Shown: in pieces, positions 1-5,525 of the stretch
Layout of the letters: every line of letters begins with the position of its first letter
How positions within the stretch are numbered: the first letter of the stretch is position 1
Source of the DNA: Verrucomicrobiales bacterium
GTDB lineage: Bacteria > Verrucomicrobiota > Verrucomicrobiia > Verrucomicrobiales > Akkermansiaceae
Assembly (NCBI GenBank): GCA_002729295.1
Contig: PBTU01000032.1
Coordinates: 8,014 to 13,538, forward strand
Direction: 5' to 3'
DNA: 5,525 nucleotides
The notes under the pieces: generated by a model
The model's database searches: none
What the model saw: only the letters and a program-made list of their open reading frames with translations
What the model was told of the DNA's origin: nothing
Translations under genes and position numbers: made by a program

Positions 1-369
1 CACTCCGTAGGCCACGGCAGCATTCCAAATGTGTCCGGCAACAAGAATAATTCCCGAGGCGGTGCATTCCTTGCGGGAAAGACGTGCCATCAGCCAGATA
101 AGCATTCCGAAGGCAGCCTGAGCTCCCCATCCATAAGTAAGGGTGCTCATGTGAGCGGCATCGACCTTTCCGGCATCCAAAAACGAAAAGCCGCTGAGGA
201 AATCGGGCGCATGCTTTTTCGCAGAAGCAATCAACCCGAGGACGATTGAGAGGGCGAGCCAAACAGCACCGCTCGAGAAAAAGAACATCACGGGATGACG
301 TAGCGAACGATCGATCGCCACCCGCAGGTCGACATCGGGGGAATCGGCATTGGAAGTAGTCTCGGCCAT
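1..369 (-). CDS. cbb3-like heme-copper oxidase subunit I, N-terminal 123 residues (cut by window edge)
   Basis: This is the N-terminal part of the catalytic membrane subunit of a terminal oxidase, which reduces O2 to water at a heme-copper centre in the cytoplasmic membrane. The frame is open from the ATG at 369 to the window edge. A polar stretch of about 25 residues precedes a hydrophobic helix at about 27-49. His73, in the context KVDAAHMSTLTYG, sits where CcoN proteins carry the conserved helix-2 histidine that ligates low-spin heme b. Helix 2 runs from about 74 to 97 and a third helix starts near 104. The copper and high-spin heme ligands lie beyond the edge, so the active site cannot be checked. 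It starts 27 nt after the small membrane protein gene and is probably the last part of the ACIII transcript visible here. No Shine-Dalgarno is seen; the bases before the ATG are pyrimidine-rich. The C-type (cbb3-like) assignment rests on overall resemblance to CcoN rather than A-type subunit I and is moderately sure. A divergent CcoN-like family is the main alternative. Confidence 0.77.
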   Translation of the reverse strand, partial: MAETTSNADSPDVDLRVAIDRSLRHPVMFFFSSGAVWLALSIVLGLIASAKKHAPDFLSGFSFLDAGKVDAAHMSTLTYGWGAQAAFGMLIWLMARLSRKECTASGIILVAGHIWNAAVAYGV

Positions 370-396
370 GAAAAGAAAAGTAGTTAGTGGTGCACC

Positions 397-738
397 TTAT
401 TCTACAGGGGCAGGTTTTTCGTCCTCCTTGGGAGTTTCCGCGGGTGCGGCTGCCACGAGTGGCTTGGAACCAGGTGTAGGAACTTGCTGGTGAAGATTGT
501 CAGATGGTTTGGTGATCGCCTTCTCAATGGCGGCCGTATCGAGGGCGGCTTCCTGCGCAGCGCGGGCTTCGGACACGAGCGCAAGCCGGGCTTCAGACTT
601 CATGTCATAAACAGTGTTGACATCTCCATGCGTCATTGGACGAACAATGACGCAGGCAATGGCAAAGCTCGCAATGAGGAGAGTCGCTATCCAAAAGGCA
701 GCGAATCGCTTGAGAGGGTTATCGCGGGTATGATCCAT
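397..738 (-). CDS. Small single-helix membrane protein between ACIII and oxidase genes, function unknown
   Basis: I do not recognise a named family for this 113-residue protein. After a short basic N-terminus (RDNPLKR) there is one strong transmembrane helix at about 12-33. A predicted helical, Ala/Glu-rich segment follows at about 46-77, with the repeated pattern SEARLALVSEARAAQEAAL. The tail, about 78-113, is rich in Pro, Ala, Lys and Glu and is probably disordered. There is no CxxCH heme motif and no metal-binding motif. The basic N-terminus suggests it faces the cytoplasm with the tail in the periplasm. The ATG lies 2 nt after the actF stop codon and the oxidase subunit I gene follows 27 nt after its own stop, so it is almost certainly co-transcribed and probably a real gene. 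From position it could be a small accessory subunit of ACIII (Rhodothermus ACIII has a small extra subunit, ActG) or a bridge between ACIII and the oxidase. Both roles are inference. Confidence 0.8.
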   Translation of the reverse strand: MDHTRDNPLKRFAAFWIATLLIASFAIACVIVRPMTHGDVNTVYDMKSEARLALVSEARAAQEAALDTAAIEKAITKPSDNLHQQVPTPGSKPLVAAAPAETPKEDEKPAPVE

Positions 739-740
739 GA

Positions 741-2078
741 CTAATTATGAAGGTTGGCTGATTCCAGAATGCGGGGATCGCGATTCGGGTAGAGAGCAGC
801 GGAGGTTAAATTGCGGAGGAAAAAGAAGACGAACCCGGAAAGGACGATTACCAGAGCGAGGAGATCTCCCCAGAAGGAATGATTGAGCCAGAGTTCAGCC
901 TGATGCTCCACGACGAGCCCCACTGAAGGTCCACGCTCGGGGATAATCATGTGATAGACGTCAGCAAAGTGCACTACGAGAATATAGATGCAAAGAATGA
1001 TCATGAACTTGGGCTTCTTCTTTACATCGGAACGAAGGAGCACGAGGAATGGCAGGGCAAAGTGCAGGAAGACCAGACCGATACTAAGGATATTCCAGTT
1101 TCCGGTATTTCGCAGGATGAAGTAACGTGTCTCCTCCGGGATGTTGGCATACCAGTAAAGGAAGAATTGGGAGAAGGACACGTAGGCCCAGAAAACCGTG
1201 AAGGCGAAGGTGAACTTGCCCATGATGTGGAAGTGCTCCTCGGTGACAACCTTCTTGAGGTAACCGGCTCTCTGAAGAAGAAGCGCGGTCAAAATGAGAA
1301 CCGCCATACTGCTGAGCGCTGATCCGGCGAAGACGTATACCCCGAACATGGTGGAGAACCATGAGTAATCGAGAGCCATGACCCAGTCGATGGCGAGGAA
1401 GGTCAAGGTCACCCCAAAAATGATCATTGACCACGAAGAATGCTTGCGGGCTGCGAAGAGATTCTTGATGCCGGGATTGCGATCGGTATCCTGCTTGATG
1501 GAAAATCCACGCACGAACCAGATAAAAAATCCAAGAAGACCAAAGAACAGGAAAAAGCGGGCCAGCCAGAATCCGGGGCTGAGATAAAAGGTTTTCTTGG
1601 CAAGAAGATGATCGTGCATGTTCCCGCTATGCATCAGGGCATCACTCGAGGACATCTCAGGGTGAGCTCCCACGGCAGCCTTGAATGAAGTCATCCACTC
1701 CCAAAGATACAGCTGTACGCCGGGGAAAAGGAAAGGAATGGCGAAGAGCGACAGGAATGGGAAGACAAAGCCCAGGTTCTCCATGAGACGGCGAACCGAA
1801 GTACCCCACCCTGAGTTCGAGAGATTGTGGAGGAAAGTCCAGAAGCAACCGCCCATGGCGAGCGTCAGAACGAAGAAGACCGCGAGGAGCCAAGAGAAAG
1901 AATACGATCCGTGCAACTCCGTGCCGTTTTCACCGCCACCGAAGAATAAAAATGCGATACTCGCAATAAGCCCGACAGCCGCAATTCCACCAGTGAGGGT
2001 CTGGAGATGAGCAATTTTGCTTTTCTCAAGATGCTCGCCGTTGGTCGGGATGTCCTTGGATGTGACTTGGTGTGCCAT
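741..2078 (-). CDS. actF: Alternative Complex III subunit ActF (NrfD-like ten-helix membrane protein)
   Basis: ActF is the second large NrfD/PsrC-like integral membrane subunit of ACIII, paired with ActC and thought to contribute to proton movement or structure rather than to be the main quinol site. The 445-residue length fits the family. Ten hydrophobic helices are visible, at roughly 29-48, 60-83, 103-122, 166-190, 217-240, 247-269, 287-310, 328-348, 357-378 and 402-422. Motifs resembling ActF proteins include the helix-2 end FLHNLSNSGWG with the following VRRL, WVMALDYSWFSTMFGVY near 232-248, and HIMGKFTFAFTVFWAYVSFSQ near 284-304. Buried or near-membrane charged residues such as Asp231, Asp237 and His284 are candidates for proton transfer, by inference. 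The loop between helices 3 and 4 (about 134-165) is unusually His/Met-rich. The ATG lies 24 nt after the actE stop, with at most a weak GAG upstream as ribosome site. The TAG stop is 2 nt before the next ATG. It is distinguished from ActC by length and by lacking the GIGHAG motif. Confidence 0.93.
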   Translation of the reverse strand: MAHQVTSKDIPTNGEHLEKSKIAHLQTLTGGIAAVGLIASIAFLFFGGGENGTELHGSYSFSWLLAVFFVLTLAMGGCFWTFLHNLSNSGWGTSVRRLMENLGFVFPFLSLFAIPFLFPGVQLYLWEWMTSFKAAVGAHPEMSSSDALMHSGNMHDHLLAKKTFYLSPGFWLARFFLFFGLLGFFIWFVRGFSIKQDTDRNPGIKNLFAARKHSSWSMIIFGVTLTFLAIDWVMALDYSWFSTMFGVYVFAGSALSSMAVLILTALLLQRAGYLKKVVTEEHFHIMGKFTFAFTVFWAYVSFSQFFLYWYANIPEETRYFILRNTGNWNILSIGLVFLHFALPFLVLLRSDVKKKPKFMIILCIYILVVHFADVYHMIIPERGPSVGLVVEHQAELWLNHSFWGDLLALVIVLSGFVFFFLRNLTSAALYPNRDPRILESANLHN

Positions 2079-2102
2079 GTCTCGATCAGCTGATTTGAAA
2101 AG

Positions 2103-2729
2103 TTATTTGGCGGATGCCTGAAGAGCGCGGAGGTAAGCCACGATGGCCCATCGATCCCGCACGGGAAGATTGTGTTTGTAGCCACCCATTAGGCCTTTAC
2201 CGTTTGAGATAACTTCGTAAATGTAACCGTCGGGAGCGGCAACTTGCTTGAAAGAATCGGTGAGAAGATTGGCAATATTGCCCTTCATCGCGCCCTCGAA
2301 TTGGTTGATGACGCCTTTTCCGTCTCCGGCTTCGCCGTGGCAGATCGCGCAATTAACATTATACATTTCCTTGCCGCGAGTGAGAAGCGCCCTGCTTTCC
2401 TCAGTGCTCTCGAGCTTAAGCTCCTCGGGCATGCCATTGCCGAATTTATCGCCAAGTGCTCCGGTGAAATAGTAACCGGTGCGACCTGCTCCGAATTCAA
2501 TCGGCAGAACACCGCTGTCAGCGCCACGGGGAACGGTGCCCATTACTGGCTTGCGGGATCCCACCCCATCAGCAAAGAAGCCGGAAGGCTTCTGCGCTTT
2601 CAACTTGTCCTGGCTATCCATGTCTGGAAAAACCTCGAGAGGTGCCTGGGAAAACTTGTCACCACGGAAACCCAACACTCCAACGACAAAGAGTGCCACG
2701 GCAAGGTAAGCTAAGAAAAAGTATTTCAT
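2103..2729 (-). CDS. actE: Alternative Complex III subunit ActE (mono-heme cytochrome c)
   Basis: ActE is a membrane-attached mono-heme cytochrome c of ACIII that faces the periplasm and can pass electrons onward to a cytochrome or directly to an oxidase. The 208-residue protein begins with a hydrophobic segment (about 3-20) that reads as a signal anchor. A long extended region of about 100 residues follows, containing PLEVFPDMDSQ and FFADGVGSRKPVMGTVPRG, which are typical of ActE. The cytochrome fold comes next. The heme-binding motif CAICH is at 127-131, Met181 in KGLMGGYKHNLP is the likely sixth ligand, and the C-terminal helix DRWAIVAYLRALQ closes the fold. There is no cysteine near the end of the signal segment, so it is not an obvious lipoprotein. 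The ATG lies 3 nt after the actD stop. A GGAGGA stretch inside actD is about 17 nt upstream of the start, too far for a standard ribosome site. The identity is secure from the sequence and the neighbours. Confidence 0.95.
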   Translation of the reverse strand: MKYFFLAYLAVALFVVGVLGFRGDKFSQAPLEVFPDMDSQDKLKAQKPSGFFADGVGSRKPVMGTVPRGADSGVLPIEFGAGRTGYYFTGALGDKFGNGMPEELKLESTEESRALLTRGKEMYNVNCAICHGEAGDGKGVINQFEGAMKGNIANLLTDSFKQVAAPDGYIYEVISNGKGLMGGYKHNLPVRDRWAIVAYLRALQASAK

Positions 2730-2732
2730 GGC

Positions 2733-3290
2733 TTACTCTGAGTCGTCCTCCACAAGTTCGATGTTAGCACCGCCGATTTCGTCGAGAAGTGACTTCGTTG
2801 ACTCAGCGGAGAACTTGGCGTCACGCGCCTCGATGGCGATGAAGAATTTATCGTCGGTCACCCGCGAGAATTGCTTGCTCGAGAAGATCGGGTGATTCCA
2901 GCGTGGCAGACCAATCAGGGCAAGAAGCCCGAAAAGCACCGTGAAACCGGACAAAAGAATGGTCAGCTCGAACATCACCGGAAAAAAGGCCGAGATGGTG
3001 TGGATATTTGCGGGCTTGCCCTGCACCACGGTCGGATACAGTCCGACCTGCGTGCCGTATGCCAGGACAATCGCGGTGATGAAACCGGTAAGACCTCCGA
3101 AAAAAACGAAGTAGGGAAGAATTGAACGTTTCAAACCCATGGCATCGTCGAGGCCATGAACCGGATAAGGAGTGTAGCAATCCCACTTCTTAAATCCGGC
3201 ATCGCGGACTTTCTCGGCAGCCTTGTAGAGCTGCGAGGCGTTTTTGAATTCGGCTAAGTAGCCGTAGACTCTGCGAACTTTCGTACTCAT
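2733..3290 (-). CDS. actD: Alternative Complex III subunit ActD (DUF3341-type membrane protein)
   Basis: ActD is a structural membrane subunit of ACIII with no known cofactor; it packs against the NrfD-like subunits. The 185 residues show the family layout. A soluble N-terminal domain comes first, with VYGYLAEFKNASQLYKAAEKVRDAG and the hallmark DCYTPYPVHGLDDAMGLKRS (about 37-56). Two transmembrane helices follow at about 57-78 and 99-124, separated by a loop with YPTVVQGKP. The second helix ends in the family-typical LIGLPRWNHPIF. A C-terminal soluble segment contains RVTDDKFFIAIEARDAKF, and the tail is acidic. The start is fixed by the family N-terminus and by the ATGA junction: the ATG overlaps the actC TGA by 4 nt, which suggests translational coupling. 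The only ribosome-site candidate is a weak AGAGA within the end of actC. Confidence 0.94.
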   Translation of the reverse strand: MSTKVRRVYGYLAEFKNASQLYKAAEKVRDAGFKKWDCYTPYPVHGLDDAMGLKRSILPYFVFFGGLTGFITAIVLAYGTQVGLYPTVVQGKPANIHTISAFFPVMFELTILLSGFTVLFGLLALIGLPRWNHPIFSSKQFSRVTDDKFFIAIEARDAKFSAESTKSLLDEIGGANIELVEDDSE

Positions 3291-4816
3291 GCGTTCTCTG
3301 CAGCTGGTTTCACCTCGCGGCCAGCCTCAATGGCAGCACCGTTCGGGTTTTCGTGAATTTCGTATTGATAGGCTTCGATGACTTCGACACCGTCATCAGG
3401 ATGAGCCTTCTTATCGTCGTCATGGGCGTCACTCTCTTTGAGAGTCCACTTAACCTCGGCAATGTTGATACACGGAAGGAATCGAAGGAAGAGAAGGAAG
3501 AGTGCGAGGAACATGCCGATCGTTCCGACAAAGGTAAGAACATCAACTTCACTCGGGCTATAGGTTTTCCAGTCACCCGGCAGCCACATGCGGGCCAGAG
3601 TGGTGACAATGATCACGAAGCGCTCGAACCACATTCCGATGTTCACACACATCGCAACGATCATGACAACCCAGAGGTTTTCGCGCATCTTCTTGAACCA
3701 GAAGATCTGCGGCGAGAGCACATTACAACTCATCATAGCGTAATAGGCCCACCAGTATGGTCCGTCGATTCGGTAGAGGAAGGCCGCGCCTTCGTATTTC
3801 GCTCCAGAATAGAAGGCGATGAAGAGCTCCATCAAGTAGGCATAACCCACGATCGTTCCAGTCAGGAGGATGATCTTGGTCATGTTATCGATGTGCTTCA
3901 TCGTGATCATGTCGTGCAGGCCGTATATGGCACGCGCCGGTATCATAATCGTCAGCACCATGGCAAATCCACCGAAGATCGCACCCGCCACGAAGTAAGG
4001 CGGGAAAATGGTGGTGTGCCATCCGGGAACAACGGAGGTTGCGAAGTCGAACGAAACGACCGAGTGAACCGAGAGCACCAGAGGGGTGGAAAGAGCAGCG
4101 AGGAGAAGATAGGCCATCTCGTAATGGCTCCATTGACGATTACCGCCGCGCCAGCCAAGAGAGAACAAGCCATACATGAACTTGCGGATGCCAGGCTTGC
4201 AGCGATCACGAATAGTCGCGAGGTCAGGGACCATGCCCAGAAACCAAAAGATCAGGGAAACCGTAAAGTATGTCGAGACCGCGAACACGTCCCAGAGGAG
4301 TGGCGACTTGAAGTTCTGCCAGATCGCGTTGGAGTTCGGGATCGGAGCGAGGAACCAGGCCATCCAGACACGTCCGACGTGGAAGGCCGGGAAGATCCCC
4401 GCACACATCACGGCGAAAATCGTCATGGCTTCCGCCGCCCGGTTAATTGAGGTCCGCCAGTTTTGACGGGTTAGGAAAAGAATCGCGGAAATGAGCGTTC
4501 CGGCGTGGCCGATACCAATCCAGAAAACGAAGTTCACGATGGGCCATCCCCACATTACACGGTTCGTGTTTCCCCAAACCCCTACCCCGGTCGAGACGAG
4601 GTAAGTCAGGCCGCCTACCACTCCGATGAGAGCAATGAGGGCACTTGGAATGAACAGGATCCACCAGAGGAACGTTTGGCGGTTTTCAATGACTCCGCAA
4701 ATCCGTTCGGTAATCCAGTGATAGGAACGTTCGTTGAGAATCAACTTTTCACGCTCGAGCACGGGGATTTTCACCGCAGACACGTTGTTTTCAGACTGTG
4801 TGGTCGCTTCGGACAT
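3287..4816 (-). CDS. actC: Alternative Complex III subunit ActC (NrfD/PsrC-type quinol-oxidising membrane subunit)
   Basis: ActC is the NrfD/PsrC-like membrane subunit of ACIII that holds the quinol-binding site next to the ActB iron-sulfur protein; quinol oxidation there feeds electrons into the periplasmic clusters. The 509 residues contain about ten transmembrane helices, near 49-72, 92-115, 131-155, 177-197, 233-255, 272-293, 313-337, 355-375, 382-403 and 425-447. Family features include NERSYHWITERI before helix 1, WIGIGHAGTLISAILFL with His104 in helix 2, FPAFHVGRVWMAWF near 142-155, the HSVVSFDFAT segment with His251 and Asp257, PGWHTTIFPPYFVAGAIFGG around 264-283, and WFERFVII near 397-403. 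His104 and Asp257 are candidates for the quinone site or proton path, by comparison with the family. The 60-residue C-terminal tail is strongly acidic (DAHDDDKK). The ATG lies 31 nt after the actB stop with no Shine-Dalgarno, and no alternative in-frame start fits better. Confidence 0.96.
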   Translation of the reverse strand: MSEATTQSENNVSAVKIPVLEREKLILNERSYHWITERICGVIENRQTFLWWILFIPSALIALIGVVGGLTYLVSTGVGVWGNTNRVMWGWPIVNFVFWIGIGHAGTLISAILFLTRQNWRTSINRAAEAMTIFAVMCAGIFPAFHVGRVWMAWFLAPIPNSNAIWQNFKSPLLWDVFAVSTYFTVSLIFWFLGMVPDLATIRDRCKPGIRKFMYGLFSLGWRGGNRQWSHYEMAYLLLAALSTPLVLSVHSVVSFDFATSVVPGWHTTIFPPYFVAGAIFGGFAMVLTIMIPARAIYGLHDMITMKHIDNMTKIILLTGTIVGYAYLMELFIAFYSGAKYEGAAFLYRIDGPYWWAYYAMMSCNVLSPQIFWFKKMRENLWVVMIVAMCVNIGMWFERFVIIVTTLARMWLPGDWKTYSPSEVDVLTFVGTIGMFLALFLLFLRFLPCINIAEVKWTLKESDAHDDDKKAHPDDGVEVIEAYQYEIHENPNGAAIEAGREVKPAAENA

Positions 4817-4847
4817 AGGTTCAGTCGCAGGAATAGATTCTCAGAGA

Positions 4848-5525
4848 TTAGTGAATGTTGATCGTGGCCTGACCGAGGAATTTCGCATCGGGCATTTTCG
4901 AATTTGGATTCTTCACACGGGCCAGATAGCTCGTGCGCGGACGGGTATTGACGTAGTTGAGCAGGTCGTAGTTGCGCTTGCTGCCTTCAATCTTCTTGTA
5001 GTTATCGCCTTTCAGGATCTTGATTGAGTCAAGCTCATTACCCTTCGCGCGGACAACTTGTGAATCGTCATCGAGCAAGTTTCCAAAGGAAATTCCCCCG
5101 TTCGGACAGGCCGACTGGCAGGCCACTTGGATGCTGTCGGTGGGAACACGAAGGTCCTTCTTAGGGTCGATCTCGACCTTGGCGGAATGAAGGCCGGCTC
5201 TCGCAGCCTTCTGCTTGTGCTGCTGCTTCTGCTTAATCTTGGCGGACTCAAGACGCTGCACACAGTAGGTGCATTTCTCCATCACACCACGCATCCTAAC
5301 AGACACGTTGGGATTTCTCTGGAGGTGCGGTGCTTCACCCACTTGCTTTTCACCAAAAGGACCCTTGTAGAGATTACCTTTGATCACCGGGTTGCGCTTG
5401 TTGTAGTCAAAGAAATTAAAACGACGGGCCTTGTAAGGGCAGTTGTTGGCGCAGTAGCGCGTTCCGATACAACGGTTGTAGGCCATCGAGTTAATACCGT
5501 CCTCGGTGTGGACCGTGGCATTCAC
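4848..5525 (-). CDS. actB: Alternative Complex III subunit ActB, C-terminal 225 residues (cut by window edge)
   Basis: ActB is the large periplasmic iron-sulfur subunit of ACIII, a fusion of a molybdopterin-oxidoreductase-like domain that lacks the cofactor and a four-cluster ferredoxin-like domain. It carries electrons from the ActC quinone site towards ActA. Only the end of the ferredoxin-like domain is present. The frame is open to position 5525, and the first codon (GTG) is an internal valine, not a start. Counting from the edge, VHTEDGINSMAYNRCIGTRYC leads into Cys19, Cys25 and Cys29, with Thr22 where a CxxCxxCxxxCP motif would have its second cysteine. Cys85 and Cys88 (KCTYC) and Cys136 and Cys140 (ACQSACP) supply another ligand set. 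Between them lies a Lys/Gln-rich insert at about 96-109. The end, YVNTRPRTSYLARVKNPN, is characteristic of ActB. The N-terminal domain and actA are expected beyond the right edge. Identity is secure; the cluster type at each site is inferred. Confidence 0.95.
   Translation of the reverse strand: MNATVHTEDGINSMAYNRCIGTRYCANNCPYKARRFNFFDYNKRNPVIKGNLYKGPFGEKQVGEAPHLQRNPNVSVRMRGVMEKCTYCVQRLESAKIKQKQQHKQKAARAGLHSAKVEIDPKKDLRVPTDSIQVACQSACPNGGISFGNLLDDDSQVVRAKGNELDSIKILKGDNYKKIEGSKRNYDLLNYVNTRPRTSYLARVKNPNSKMPDAKFLGQATINIH

Noticed and set aside
31..249. 72-codon plus-strand open frame at the left end
   Set aside because: The opposite strand codes for the oxidase subunit I N-terminus with a conserved histidine and membrane helices, so the plus-strand frame is its shadow.
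389..396. Eight-base palindrome (ggtgcacc) directly after the stop of the small membrane protein gene, followed by a pyrimidine/T-rich run
   Set aside because: As a terminator it would need a longer stem with a loop. Four base pairs with no loop cannot form a stable hairpin, and the T-rich run is interrupted by C.
2085..2094. Ten-base perfect palindrome (atcagctgat) just before the actF start
   Set aside because: It is short, has no loop and no second copy in the window, and could easily be chance. It is not enough to call an operator.
2244..2714. 156-codon plus-strand open frame opposite actE
   Set aside because: It lies wholly inside the actE gene, which has a heme motif and family features. 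The antisense product shows no recognisable domain.
3353..4450. 365-codon plus-strand open frame opposite actC
   Set aside because: It is antisense to a clearly recognisable membrane protein. Its translation is rich in His, Arg, Glu and Asp with no hydrophobic core or known motif, as expected for the complement of hydrophobic codons.

Overview
The window is one continuous minus-strand operon segment. It encodes most of Alternative Complex III (ACIII, a quinol:cytochrome c / quinol:oxidase oxidoreductase unrelated to the bc1 complex), followed by the start of a heme-copper oxidase gene. In transcription order, from the right edge leftwards: the C-terminal part of actB (iron-sulfur protein, cut by the right edge), actC (NrfD-type quinone membrane subunit), actD (DUF3341-type two-helix subunit), actE (mono-heme cytochrome c), actF (second NrfD-like ten-helix subunit), a small single-helix protein of unknown function, and the first 123 codons of a cbb3-like oxidase subunit I (cut by the left edge). 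actA (penta-heme cytochrome) and the rest of actB would be expected beyond position 5525. The rest of the oxidase would be expected to the left of position 1.

The genes are packed tightly, with gaps of 31, 3, 24, 2 and 27 nt and one 4-nt ATGA overlap (actC/actD). I see no internal promoter or terminator, so all seven genes are probably one transcript. About 98% of the window is coding, and no gene-free stretch exceeds 31 nt. There are no RNA genes, mobile elements, repeats or CRISPR in view.

The proteins would form one electron path. Quinol is oxidised at the ActC site, electrons pass through the ActB clusters and the ActA/ActE hemes, and then reach the oxidase encoded immediately downstream. 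The gene order suggests an ACIII-oxidase supercomplex, but here the partner looks like a C-type (cbb3-like) subunit I rather than the caa3/aa3 oxidase known from Rhodothermus and Flavobacterium. The small protein between the two modules is the least understood part.

The host is a Gram-negative aerobe with moderate GC content. From recall of similar ActD, ActE and oxidase sequences and the ACIII-cbb3-like arrangement, I favour Verrucomicrobiota; Planctomycetota or another member of that superphylum is possible. This assignment is an inference. Recognisable Shine-Dalgarno sequences are weak or absent at most starts.
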